This document shows, in pieces, positions 29,492 to 38,132 of a DNA stretch of 64,000 nt. The number at the start of each line of letters is the position of its first letter. Positions within the stretch are counted from its first letter, which is position 1. The position numbers were made by a program, and so were the translations under genes. The notes below the pieces were generated by a model, which did not search any database, was not told where the DNA came from, and saw only the letters and a list, made by a program, of their open reading frames with translations. Location: assembly GCA_012032285.1 (NCBI GenBank), contig JAAURJ010000001.1:1-64000 (forward strand), read 5' to 3'. This DNA is from Sphingomonadales bacterium (lineage in GTDB: Bacteria > Pseudomonadota > Alphaproteobacteria > Sphingomonadales > Sphingomonadaceae).

Positions 29492-30412
29492 ATGGCGGGG
29501 GGCGTTGTTGCTATAACCGGCGGCACCGGATTTGTGGGACAGGCGGCAATCAAGCGATTGATAGAGGCGGGCTGGACCATCAGAGCCCTGACCCGCAAAG
29601 AGCAGCCCGGCCGTGCAGGAGTGACATGGGTACGCGGCACTTTGGAGGACACAGAAAGTCTATTTACCCTGTGCGACGGGGCAGACGCGGTGCTGCATAT
29701 AGCAGGCGTGGTCAATGCGCCCGATAAAGCGGGTTTTGAAGCCGGTAATGTCACCGGCACGCACAATATGATCGAAGCGGCAAAGGCGGCAGGCGTGCGG
29801 CGTTTTGTCCATATTTCCTCGCTTTCAGCGCGGGAGCCGGACCTGTCGCTTTACGGGGCCAGCAAGATGCGCGGCGAGAAACAGGTGGCGACCTCTTTGC
29901 TCGATTGGACGATTGTGCGTCCGCCCGGCGTTTATGGTCCGGGCGATACCGAAATGCTCGATATATTCCGTATGGCGGCGAAGGGTTTCGCGCTTTTGCC
30001 GCCGCGCGGTAAAGTGTCGTTGATCCATGTTGATGATCTGGCCCGTCTGCTCACCGCTTTGGTGCCTGCGCATGAGGATGCAACCGCGCAGATTTATGAA
30101 GCCGATGATGGAAAGCCCGGTGGCTGGACACATAGCGGTTTTGCACGGGCGATCGGATGGGGGATGGGCAAGAGGGTCAGCGCCCTGCACGCGCCAAAGC
30201 CGCTATTATTTGCGGCCGCCTATGGCGATAGGATGCTGCGCAAGCACAAGGCCAAGCTGACCCCGGACAGAGCAAGTTATCTGTCACACCGCGACTGGAC
30301 CATTGATCCTGCTCGCCGCCCGCCCGCCGCGCTGTGGCAGCCCCAAATCGACACCCGCACCGGGGTGAAAGAAACCGCCCGCTGGTACCGGGCGCAAGGT
30401 TGGTTGAAATAG
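29492..30412 (+). CDS. NAD(P)-dependent reductase of extended SDR type, likely ceramide/ketosphinganine reductase (CerR-like)
   Basis: The 306-residue protein has the nucleotide-binding VAITGGTGFVGQAAIKRL motif at the N-terminus and an SDR active site with Ser-Ser in HISSLSAREP and Tyr-x-x-x-Lys in LYGASKMRG. It belongs to the NDUFA9-like extended SDRs. In Caulobacter a protein of this family, encoded beside acp and spt, is the ceramide reductase CerR. The same order here (reductase, ACP, SPT) makes that role likely: reduction of the 3-keto group to sphinganine or ceramide. It begins 3 nt after proB, so part of its transcription may come from obgE-proB, with about 100 nt before acp. Confidence 0.8.
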   Translation: MAGGVVAITGGTGFVGQAAIKRLIEAGWTIRALTRKEQPGRAGVTWVRGTLEDTESLFTLCDGADAVLHIAGVVNAPDKAGFEAGNVTGTHNMIEAAKAAGVRRFVHISSLSAREPDLSLYGASKMRGEKQVATSLLDWTIVRPPGVYGPGDTEMLDIFRMAAKGFALLPPRGKVSLIHVDDLARLLTALVPAHEDATAQIYEADDGKPGGWTHSGFARAIGWGMGKRVSALHAPKPLLFAAAYGDRMLRKHKAKLTPDRASYLSHRDWTIDPARRPPAALWQPQIDTRTGVKETARWYRAQGWLK

Positions 30413-30509
30413 GATTTTTTCTTCCCCCTTTTGCCCTCTTGCCGCCTTATTCCCTTGCCATAGCATCGCTCGATACGGCAATATCTGCCTTTAACTGATA
30501 GGATTATGT

Positions 30510-30752
30510 ATGACCGACCGCGATACCTTTTATGAAAAGCTAACCGGCCTGATCGAACCCTTTAATAAAAAGGGTGTGGATATTTCGGAAACCACAACTT
30601 TTGCCGGCGATCTGGAGTGGGACAGCCTGACCGTGATGGATTTTGTTGCCGAGGTGGAGGATGCATTCGACATCGTCATCTCCATGAATCAGCAGGCTGA
30701 AATTGAAAATGTCGGCCAATTGGTTGACGCTGTCGCCAAATTGGTGGGTTAA
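30510..30752 (+). CDS. Acyl carrier protein of the sphingolipid pathway
   Basis: This 80-residue ACP has the phosphopantetheine attachment site in WDSLTVMDFV (Ser at about residue 39) and an acidic recognition helix (VMDFVAEVEDAFDIVI). It is more divergent than a typical fatty-acid ACP (DSLDTVEL is replaced by DSLTVMD). Such dedicated ACPs next to spt supply the acyl thioester to serine palmitoyltransferase in sphingomonads and Caulobacter. A ribosome binding site (taggatt) precedes ATG. It is 22 nt upstream of spt, so they are one unit. Confidence 0.88.
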   Translation: MTDRDTFYEKLTGLIEPFNKKGVDISETTTFAGDLEWDSLTVMDFVAEVEDAFDIVISMNQQAEIENVGQLVDAVAKLVG

Positions 30753-30774
30753 ACCGGGCTTTGGAACTGAAAAT

Positions 30775-31974
30775 ATGACCGATCTTTTTTCGAAATTCGA
30801 TCCCCTGATTGCACAGCGAGAGGCGTTGCTATCCACCGGCATTACCGATCCGTTCAGCCTAGTGATGCAGGAGGTGAAATCTCCAACGGTTGCGGTGTGC
30901 AACGGGCGCGAGACGATCTTGCTTGGCACCTATAACTATATGGGCATGACGTTCGACGATGATGTCATCGCGGCAGGTAAAAAAGCGCTCGATGATTTTG
31001 GCGCGGGCACCACCGGCAGCCGCGTTTTGAACGGTACATTCCAAGGGCATAAGGAATGCGAAGACGCGCTGAAAGAATTTTACGGCATGGATCATGCCAT
31101 GGTTTTTTCCACTGGATATCAGGCGAATTTAGGGATTATCAGCACGATCGCGGGCAAGGGCGATTATATCATCCTTGATATTGACAGCCATGCCTCCATC
31201 TACGACGGCTGCGCTATGGGCAATGCCGAAATCGTGGCCTTTCGCCATAATGATGTCGAGGCGCTGGAAAAACGGCTTAAGCGCCTACCTGCCGATGCGG
31301 GTAAGCTTGTTGTGCTGGAGGGCGTTTATTCGATGCTCGGCGATGTCGCACCGCTGAAAGAGATGATCCGCATTTCAAAGGAACATGGTGCCATGGTGCT
31401 GGTCGATGAAGCGCATTCGATGGGCTTCATTGGCGAAAATGGCCGCGGCGTGGCCGAAGAACAGGGCGTGATGGATGATGTCGATTTCATCATCGGCACC
31501 TTTTCCAAAAGCGTCGGCACCGTCGGCGGTTTTTGTGTATCCAACCACCCGAAATTTGAAGTGATGCGCCTTGTCTGCCGCCCCTATGTCTTCACCGCAA
31601 GCTTGCCGCCCAGCGTGGTGGCGACCTCTGCCACTTCAATCCGCAAATTGATGCATAATGGCAATAAACGGGCGCATTTATGGGAAAACAGCAAGATGCT
31701 GCATAAAGGTCTTTTGGATCTGGGCTTCAAACTCGGCACCGAAACCCCGCAAAGCGCGATCATCGCGGTTATCATGCCTGATCTGGAACGCGGCGCGATG
31801 ATGTGGGAGGCGCTGCTGCATGAAGGGCTTTATGTAAATCTCGCCCGGCCGCCGGCGACCCCTGCTGGCATGACCCTGCTGCGCTGCTCGCTATGCGCCG
31901 AACATTCAAGCGAACAGGTCGGCGAGATTTTGGGGATGTTTGAGGCTGCCGGGAAGAAGATCGGGATTATTTGA
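30775..31974 (+). CDS. spt: Serine palmitoyltransferase
   Basis: SPT condenses serine with a palmitoyl thioester to 3-ketosphinganine, the first sphingolipid step. The 399-residue protein is an alpha-oxoamine synthase: the PLP lysine is in GTFSKSVGTVGG (Lys245), the stacking His in DSHASIYDG (His139) and the pyridine-binding Asp in VLVDEAHSMG (Asp211). The nearest described homologue is the soluble homodimeric enzyme of Sphingomonas paucimobilis. It is the last gene of the reductase-ACP-SPT run and is convergent with the next gene; the stops are adjacent (31974/31975). It identifies the organism as a sphingolipid producer. Confidence 0.95.
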   Translation: MTDLFSKFDPLIAQREALLSTGITDPFSLVMQEVKSPTVAVCNGRETILLGTYNYMGMTFDDDVIAAGKKALDDFGAGTTGSRVLNGTFQGHKECEDALKEFYGMDHAMVFSTGYQANLGIISTIAGKGDYIILDIDSHASIYDGCAMGNAEIVAFRHNDVEALEKRLKRLPADAGKLVVLEGVYSMLGDVAPLKEMIRISKEHGAMVLVDEAHSMGFIGENGRGVAEEQGVMDDVDFIIGTFSKSVGTVGGFCVSNHPKFEVMRLVCRPYVFTASLPPSVVATSATSIRKLMHNGNKRAHLWENSKMLHKGLLDLGFKLGTETPQSAIIAVIMPDLERGAMMWEALLHEGLYVNLARPPATPAGMTLLRCSLCAEHSSEQVGEILGMFEAAGKKIGII

Positions 31975-32898
31975 TCACCGCACTGCGCCCTTTGCCAGTA
32001 ATTTGGGCAGCAGACATAGCGCCGCGATCAAGGGCCATTTGCGGTGCCACGCTTTTATCTCAATTTGCGTCCCAGCGTGGCGGTTGATCTTCCACGCCAG
32101 ATAGTCGATGCCATTTGTATAGGTGAAGGCCGCCTTGGCCAGCCGCGCAATGGTTAGCATCTTACCCCGCCGCCGCAGCGCGGGCCAGCGGGCGCGTTCC
32201 TTTTGCGCCCGTTTTTCCGGGTCCGCGACCAGATAAACCCGGCCGCCGCGAATCTCATTGGGGATCATCGTATGGTGCAGGGCCGCTTGGCCGACTATTT
32301 CATACCGGTCGCGGTCATGGTCGATCACCGATGCCGGGCGGCTTTTGCGTTCGGCGCGCAGTTCCGCGCCATAGGTCATGGCAAATCCCGATTGCCACAG
32401 GTCAATAATGTCCACTTCCCGGTCCATATGCGACAGCGCAGCGTTAAGCAAAGTGGGAGCCGCACCCGATATGGACAGCGTCATTTTGCGGGCCATGTCA
32501 TCATCGCGCCGCCAGACCAGCCGTGACGGCTGGGAAAAGCGCGCCCACACGGAAACGGCGGACGCGCCCGGACGATTGAGCTTGTGAAAATCATCCTCAC
32601 TCAGCACCGCCACTTTTGCCATCAGGTCTTTATATTGGAACGGAAATACATTGGGCGGCAGGCGCCGGTTCCATCGGGCTAGCCATGGTTTTGCATAGGC
32701 CGCTTCATAACTGGAAACAATCAGGTAGAAATCAAGCATCTGCCCGTCCAGCGTCTCGCTGCGCAAGCAGGAACCATAAAATAACACCGCGCTGGCCGTA
32801 TCGGCATATTGCGCGGCAATATGGGCGGCAAAGCCAGTCACATCATTATGCACCGGCACGGCCAATTCTTTTGCGACAAGTTGTTGCAAGGACAGCAT
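31975..32898 (-). CDS. Nucleotidyltransferase-like protein of the sphingolipid locus, possibly Tam41-type
   Basis: The 307-residue protein has no signal peptide. An N-terminal segment, VLFYGSCLRSETLDGQMLDFYL (shown in part), resembles the GSxxxxxD nucleotidyltransferase motif, with the second acid in DFYLIVSS. Further elements (VFPFQYKDLMAKVAVLSEDD, LWARFSQPSRLVW-like) remind me of the mitochondrial CDP-diacylglycerol synthase Tam41. That similarity is by eye and uncertain. A weakly hydrophobic C-terminus (WPLIAALCLLPKLL) may associate with membrane. It is last in a minus-strand unit with the lipid kinase, convergent with spt. It could activate a phosphorylated lipid as a CDP derivative. Confidence 0.55.
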   Translation of the reverse strand: MLSLQQLVAKELAVPVHNDVTGFAAHIAAQYADTASAVLFYGSCLRSETLDGQMLDFYLIVSSYEAAYAKPWLARWNRRLPPNVFPFQYKDLMAKVAVLSEDDFHKLNRPGASAVSVWARFSQPSRLVWRRDDDMARKMTLSISGAAPTLLNAALSHMDREVDIIDLWQSGFAMTYGAELRAERKSRPASVIDHDRDRYEIVGQAALHHTMIPNEIRGGRVYLVADPEKRAQKERARWPALRRRGKMLTIARLAKAAFTYTNGIDYLAWKINRHAGTQIEIKAWHRKWPLIAALCLLPKLLAKGAVR

Positions 32899-32946
32899 GG
32901 CCGCCGCCTAGCGTGAAAAAAGCGCTATGTCGATGAAAGTTGGCGA

Positions 32947-33918
32947 TCAGGCCGCAAGGCGCAGAAAGGGCACGGGCGGGGTTGAACGCAATATTATCGG
33001 TTTTTCATCGCTGGCTTCAAAAACCTCACCGTCAAGCACGACACTGCTGCGGCGGCTGTCGATGCGGATGACATCGCCTTGTTCGATATGGATACCGTGC
33101 ACCTTATCGCGGCCCAAACGTCCGGCAATCGCCGCTGCTATCGCCCGAAACATTGTCCAAGGCCGCTGATCCACTGCCATAAATTTCAGCTTCCCGGCCT
33201 TTTGCGATGCCGCCGTCTTGCTGCCGAGCAGCAATTTTTCGAGTGTGGTGACAATCACCACCGAAAATATGCCCTGCAATTCCCCCTGCCGCACAAAGGA
33301 AATGCGCACCGGTTCCGACCGGCGCGGCAGGAAATTCGCGCGAAGGCCGAAAATCGCGCTCATAAATACCGCAATGGCCGCGATGAAATGGCTGAACCCG
33401 TTGGGCAGGCCAAGCGGATATATTTTATGACGGCAGTAAAGGATGGTCTCGGCCAGCCCCGCACCGCCCAAAAACATTCCAAGCACCGGCCGGGCATTGT
33501 CGCTGCCATCGGATAACGCTATCAGCTCGCGCACCACAACATGGGGGGCCAGGTCACCCTTGGCCACATCCAATATCCGCTCCAGCGCGATAATCGGATC
33601 GCCTTCAGAACCCAGATCCAGCGCGATCAAATTGGTCTTGCCATTGGGCAGCACCGCAACCGGTGGCGGCTGTCCTTCGAAATGGCCGCCATGATATAAT
33701 TCGGTCAGCGCCGATTGCACCGTACCGTCGCCGCCATTGATCACCAGAACTTTGGGTTTGACACGGGCAATGGTTTCCAAGGCTTTTTTGACTTGCCCGA
33801 TTTCCTCCACTTCATAGTGGAAAATATCCGGGTTGCGCGCACAAAAGCACCGCACTTTCGGCAAAAGCGAACGATTGCCGGTCGAATGCGGGTTGGACAA
33901 AAGCGCGACGAGGGCCAA
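32947..33918 (-). CDS. Diacylglycerol/ceramide kinase family protein
   Basis: The 323-residue protein starts at TTG (AGGA seven bases upstream) and contains the lipid-kinase signature VLVINGGDGTVQSAL (about residues 57-71) and PVAVLPNGKTNLIALDLGS, the DAGK_cat fold of DgkB, YegS and sphingosine/ceramide kinases. It would phosphorylate a lipid hydroxyl with ATP at the inner membrane. Since it lies in the sphingolipid locus and Caulobacter encodes a ceramide kinase near spt, ceramide is the favoured substrate, though diacylglycerol cannot be excluded. It is about 15 nt downstream of the DUF2141 gene and 48 nt upstream of the nucleotidyltransferase-like gene, one probable operon. Confidence 0.8.
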   Translation of the reverse strand: MALVALLSNPHSTGNRSLLPKVRCFCARNPDIFHYEVEEIGQVKKALETIARVKPKVLVINGGDGTVQSALTELYHGGHFEGQPPPVAVLPNGKTNLIALDLGSEGDPIIALERILDVAKGDLAPHVVVRELIALSDGSDNARPVLGMFLGGAGLAETILYCRHKIYPLGLPNGFSHFIAAIAVFMSAIFGLRANFLPRRSEPVRISFVRQGELQGIFSVVIVTTLEKLLLGSKTAASQKAGKLKFMAVDQRPWTMFRAIAAAIAGRLGRDKVHGIHIEQGDVIRIDSRRSSVVLDGEVFEASDEKPIILRSTPPVPFLRLAA

Positions 33919-33932
33919 TCAAATCATCCTTA

Positions 33933-34409
33933 TCAAAAATATTTCATCGTAATCGACAATGGCGTGACGCCGCTGCCCGCGTAAAAAGATGTTTTGCTGA
34001 CCGAAGGTTTGCCCAAATTCCAGATGTTGATGCTGGGATTGTTGGACATACCGCCGCCATCTTCGCGAATATCAGTTTTGCCATTGCCATTTTTGTCATG
34101 ACGGATGGCGATGGCATAATTGCCAGCCGATGGCACCGGCACGCAGAAACGCATGGTAGAACCGGTGGCTTTGGCTTCGATCCGATGCAGCCATGCGCCT
34201 TTTTTCAGCCATGATTGCTTGGTCGCGGGATAGCTTTGCACCCGCATCTTGCCAGAAGCGCCCTTTATGCCGGTGACGGTGATCAGCACCGCCGGACCTT
34301 TGCCCGAACCGCAATTTGCCAAGTTATTGGATATGGTTGTGCCTGCGTTTGCACTGCCTGAAACCGCCATTAATGCTATGGCTGCGGCGGCAAAACGAAA
34401 ATTCAACAT
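33933..34409 (-). CDS. Exported DUF2141 family protein
   Basis: This 158-residue protein has a signal peptide (RFAAAAIALMAVSGSANA). The mature part is the beta-rich DUF2141 domain, seen in AVLITVTGIKGASGKMRVQSY, YAIAIRHDKNGNGKTDIR (an EF-hand-like Asp/Asn loop that may bind calcium) and the SNNPSINIWNLGKPS end. The function of DUF2141 is not established. It heads the minus-strand unit with the lipid kinase and is divergent from lptF, with about 125 nt between. Periplasmic location beside lipid genes suggests an envelope role. Confidence 0.82.
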   Translation of the reverse strand: MLNFRFAAAAIALMAVSGSANAGTTISNNLANCGSGKGPAVLITVTGIKGASGKMRVQSYPATKQSWLKKGAWLHRIEAKATGSTMRFCVPVPSAGNYAIAIRHDKNGNGKTDIREDGGGMSNNPSINIWNLGKPSVSKTSFYAGSGVTPLSITMKYF

Positions 34410-34535
34410 GACTAAATCACTCCTTGAGGTTATTCCGGCGCGAAAATTTACAGCGCCTTATGGAAAACACCCCTGAACCTGTTATGGGTATGCTGGTGAT
34501 TTAAGGCAGAATTAGGGTGACAGGGCGTCAATAAG

Positions 34536-35762
34536 TTGAAATTCTTACCATCAACAGACCGATATATCGCCCGCTTGGTCTTTGTGCCACTTGTCGGCAC
34601 GTTGGTGCTCGCGTCCATGCTATTGCTGCTTGAAAAAATGCTCCGGCTGTTTGACTTTGTCGCAACCGAAGGCGGTCCGGTCAGCGTGGTATGGCGAATG
34701 CTCGCCAATTTAATCCCCGAATATATGTCGCTTGGCATTCCGATTGGCTTGCTGCTCGGTATCCTGCTCGCTTTCCGGCGGCTCGCCACGACATCCGAAC
34801 TCGATATATTCCGCGCCGTTGGTCAAGGCTATATACGGCTTTTGCGGGTGCCCTACATGTTTGCGATTGCGCTGGCGCTGGTGAATTTCGGCATTGTTGG
34901 CTTTTTGCAGCCCGTGTCGCGTTATCTTTATGAAGAGCTGCGCTTCGAACTGCGCTCGGGCGCTTTGGGGGCATCAATCAAAGTCGGTGAGTTTAACAAT
35001 TTGGGCAAAAATCTGACCATGCGGGTCGATCAAAGCCGCAATGACGGCAAAAGCCTGTCGGGTATGTTTGTTTCTGCCAAAAGCAATAACGGGCAATCCA
35101 TCGCGGTCACCGCCGCCCGGGGACAGTTTTTGCGCACCGATGATCCTGATACCATCATCCTGCGGCTTACCGACGGCACATTGGTTCATGATGCGCCCAA
35201 TTATAAAAACCCCCGTGTGCTGACCTTTTCCAACCATGATGTACCGATACCGCTGCCCAAGATTGAAAGCTTTCGTGGGCGCGGCGGATCGGCCGACGAT
35301 AACCGGGAGCTAAAAATCCAAGAGCTTTGGCAGGTTGGCGCAAATACTAATCTGCCCGCTGAAAGGCGTGACAGCGCGATGGCCAATTTCCATTTCCGTT
35401 TGGTCGAAGTGGCGATGATGTTGTTGTTGCCGCTGCTCGCCTTGGCGCTAGCCGTGCCGCCGAAAAGATCGACATCGGCGCTGGGCGTTTTCCTGTCGAT
35501 TATCATGGTGGTAACCTATCATAAGGTGAATGAATATGCCGAAGATGTCGGCGCATCGGGCGCGGTGGACCCTGCTATCGCTCTGTGGTTGCCATTTTTG
35601 GCGTTCGCGGCGCTGATATTATGGATGTATCATGTTATTGCTCATGTGCCAGGCGGGCAACCGATTGGCGCATTGGAAGTGGTGGCGGCAAAAACCGGCA
35701 AAAAGCTGCGCCAGCTTCTCCGCTTTGGGCGGCGGCGCCCATTGGTGCCTGAGGAAGGATAG
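34536..35762 (+). CDS. lptF: LptF-type lipid export permease
   Basis: LptF and LptG form the inner-membrane part of the Lpt machine, which extracts lipids towards the outer membrane. The 408-residue protein starts at TTG and has the family layout: helices 1-3 (IARLVFVPLVGTLVLASMLLL; YMSLGIPIGLLLGILLAF; VPYMFAIALALVNFGIVGFL), a periplasmic beta-jellyroll of about 150 residues and three C-terminal helices (LLLPLLALALAVPPKRSTSA and following). The conserved SxELDIFRAVG segment is the coupling helix region. Only 3 nt separate it from lptG. Sphingomonads lack LPS, so the cargo may be glycosphingolipid. Confidence 0.88.
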   Translation: MKFLPSTDRYIARLVFVPLVGTLVLASMLLLLEKMLRLFDFVATEGGPVSVVWRMLANLIPEYMSLGIPIGLLLGILLAFRRLATTSELDIFRAVGQGYIRLLRVPYMFAIALALVNFGIVGFLQPVSRYLYEELRFELRSGALGASIKVGEFNNLGKNLTMRVDQSRNDGKSLSGMFVSAKSNNGQSIAVTAARGQFLRTDDPDTIILRLTDGTLVHDAPNYKNPRVLTFSNHDVPIPLPKIESFRGRGGSADDNRELKIQELWQVGANTNLPAERRDSAMANFHFRLVEVAMMLLLPLLALALAVPPKRSTSALGVFLSIIMVVTYHKVNEYAEDVGASGAVDPAIALWLPFLAFAALILWMYHVIAHVPGGQPIGALEVVAAKTGKKLRQLLRFGRRRPLVPEEG

Positions 35763-35765
35763 GCC

Positions 35766-36854
35766 ATGCATTTTTTCCCCTCGCGTCAGATCACATGGTA
35801 TATGGCAAAACTGTTCCTAGTGCGAACATTGGCGGTGCTTGCGATGCTGGTGCTGATCCTGCAAACGCTCGACCTGCTTGGCGAAAGCGGTAAGATATTG
35901 GCGGTCAAGGGCAATAGCCAAAGCGATTTATGGGCCTATATCGGAATGCGTGCGCCGCAAATTGTTGCCCGGATGCTGCCCTTTTCGGTGCTGCTCGGCA
36001 CGCTGATCACCTTCACCACGCTCAGCCAGAATAGCGAAGTCGTGGCGATGAAAGCCGCGGGCCTGTCTGCGCATCAGATATTGGCCCCTTTAATCGTCGC
36101 TAGCCTGTTTGTGGCGATCACCTCTTTTCTGTTCAACGACCATATTGTCGCGCCTGCCACCGCAAAGCTGAAGCAGTGGCAGGATGTCGAATATGGTCCC
36201 GTACCAGCCGATAGCGGGATCAAAACCAATATTTGGGTGCGCGAGGGACAGGATATTATCAATGCCCAGATGGTTGCCGCCGAAAATGGTGAAACAAAGC
36301 TGACGGGGGTAACCGTCTATCTGCGCACGCAAAATGTTTTAAGCAAAGTGATCAAGGCAGATAGCGGCGTTTACCGCGACCGTGCATGGCAGCTGAGCAA
36401 TGCGCAGGTTTTCAACGCAGGCACTTTGGAGAAAGAGCAATATGCGCAGCTGACCATTGGCAAAGGGATCACGCCGGACCGGTTCCAATATGTGAAAGTG
36501 GACGGCGAAGCGTTGGGATTTTTTCCGCTCTATAGCGCTATACAGGGGCTGAAAGAAGGCGGGCGGCGCACAAGCAGTTTGGAAAGCATATTATGGCATA
36601 AGATTTCAGGGCCATTATCGGCGCTGCTTATGCCGTTACTGGCTGCTGTCGCCGCCTTTGGGTTGGCGCGGTCGGGCGCCTTGTTCCTGCGCGCGGTGAT
36701 CGGCATGGCGCTGGGTTTTATCTATTTTGTCGCCGATAATTTCGCCTTGGCAATGGGCAATTTAGGGGCTTATCCGCCGTTTATCGCCGCATGGGCGCCG
36801 TTCTTGCTGTTCTTCCTGATCGGCGAAACCGTGTTGGTGCGCACCGAGGAATAG
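35766..36854 (+). CDS. lptG: LptG-type lipid export permease
   Basis: This 362-residue LptG partner starts MHFFPSRQITWYMAKLFLVRT and shows the conserved TFTTLSQNSEVVAMKAAGLSAHQ-type segment (about residues 80-100), a periplasmic jellyroll (VWVREGQDIINAQMV-like) and three C-terminal helices (LLMPLLAAVAAFGLARSG, VIGMALGFIYFVADN, WAPFLLFFLIGETVL). With LptF and the ATPase LptB it would drive lipid transport. lptB, lptC, lptA and lptD are not in the window. It follows lptF by 3 nt and is convergent with the desaturase gene, with 4 nt between stops. Confidence 0.88.
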   Translation: MHFFPSRQITWYMAKLFLVRTLAVLAMLVLILQTLDLLGESGKILAVKGNSQSDLWAYIGMRAPQIVARMLPFSVLLGTLITFTTLSQNSEVVAMKAAGLSAHQILAPLIVASLFVAITSFLFNDHIVAPATAKLKQWQDVEYGPVPADSGIKTNIWVREGQDIINAQMVAAENGETKLTGVTVYLRTQNVLSKVIKADSGVYRDRAWQLSNAQVFNAGTLEKEQYAQLTIGKGITPDRFQYVKVDGEALGFFPLYSAIQGLKEGGRRTSSLESILWHKISGPLSALLMPLLAAVAAFGLARSGALFLRAVIGMALGFIYFVADNFALAMGNLGAYPPFIAAWAPFLLFFLIGETVLVRTEE

Positions 36855-36858
36855 CGTT

Positions 36859-37959
36859 TTACTGACCGCGCCGAAAGGTGCTTGCGACCAGCTGTTTCAC
36901 CAGCCCCGGCAGGCCTTCATAATTGGCTTCGTGATAGGATGAAGCGCCCGGCAATGCGCCGATCAACCGCCGATGCGCCTCTCCCAGATTATGGTAAGGC
37001 ACACCGGGCAGCAAATGGTGCAGCGCATGGTAACGCAGGCCAACCGGCGCCCAAAGCGCCGGTAATGTCGCAGGCGGCGGGACATTCACACTGTCCAGAT
37101 ATTGCTGTGTCGCGGTCATTTCACTGCCGTCATTTTCCCACAAATGCGCAACCAAAGTCCGCACCTGGTTGATTACCATCGTGCCCGATGCAATGGCCAG
37201 AAAAATCAGGAACGCTGCAGGCGGAATGATACCACTGATAGTCGCCGCGATCAAGCAGATGGCCCAAATGCTGGCCGCGCTTTCCAGAATGATCCAGCGG
37301 CTGCGTTCTTCCCCTTCGGGCAAGCGACGGCGAAATTCGGGGTTAATTACCAGCCCCGAATAGCGTGCCACCACAATCCGGCGCAGCGGCGGGATGAGCA
37401 GCGATAGAGGCGCAAGCAGCGCATAGCGAATAAGCAGGCCGGCCGGTCCCAATGCGGCAATCAATACGAACAGGGGGACCGTATAAGGCTTCATCAAAGC
37501 CAGCGGTAGATATTCGGGATCCTGCACCGTGCCATATTTTTTGGGCATATGGTGCTGATTATGCACGCCTTCATACATGAAAGACGGTATCATAAGCGGT
37601 ATACCGATCAGGATATTCCAAACGGCATGAAAACCCGGCACATCGCGGCGCTTGATATGGGTCAGTTCATGTATGAAGCTGCCCGCGCGGTAGAGCGCCA
37701 ATATCGAGATAAAAGCTGCGGCTATTGCCAGCCAAAGCGAAGGCGCGATGATGGCGATGAACAGCGCCGCATAACCGGCCAGTGCAGACAGCAGAAAGTC
37801 GGCCCAGTAAATGGCCGGCTTCGCCGCATTCAAATCGCGTGTGAGCGCCGACGCGGTCTTTATCATTTCCATATCATTGATGGGTTTGGATGGGTTTCCC
37901 CCTGTCATCTCACCCGGCGTTTCGGCTATATGGTCTTTGTTGATGGCTGCTATTTGCAT
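36859..37959 (-). CDS. Membrane fatty acid desaturase/hydroxylase family
   Basis: The 366-residue protein has the three histidine boxes of di-iron membrane desaturases: HELTH (about residue 95), HNQHH (about 133) and HALHHLLP (about 312), with hydrophobic pairs between (ALFIAIIAPSLWLAIAAAFIS; PLFVLIAALGPAGLLIRYALL). Such enzymes desaturate or hydroxylate acyl chains. Its place between lptG and the ceramide synthase candidate suggests a sphingoid base or its N-acyl chain as substrate, for example C4 hydroxylation, but ordinary fatty acids are possible. It starts at the ATG ending at 37957 with AGGTGA four bases upstream, and is divergent from the next gene. Confidence 0.83.
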   Translation of the reverse strand: MQIAAINKDHIAETPGEMTGGNPSKPINDMEMIKTASALTRDLNAAKPAIYWADFLLSALAGYAALFIAIIAPSLWLAIAAAFISILALYRAGSFIHELTHIKRRDVPGFHAVWNILIGIPLMIPSFMYEGVHNQHHMPKKYGTVQDPEYLPLALMKPYTVPLFVLIAALGPAGLLIRYALLAPLSLLIPPLRRIVVARYSGLVINPEFRRRLPEGEERSRWIILESAASIWAICLIAATISGIIPPAAFLIFLAIASGTMVINQVRTLVAHLWENDGSEMTATQQYLDSVNVPPPATLPALWAPVGLRYHALHHLLPGVPYHNLGEAHRRLIGALPGASSYHEANYEGLPGLVKQLVASTFRRGQ

Positions 37960-38132
37960 AATTCACCTAAAATATCCTGATGCGCCTTAACCAAAGCTAT
38001 ATGGCAAGATAAAGGCGGCTTTATGAAGCTTTGGCTCTGCACGATGTGTATTCTTGACAAAATCCGCAGGCCGAGCGCAATAGCGCCTTGGATGCATATT
38101 GGTGGGGACGGGTTTTGATTTCTTCAACTATC

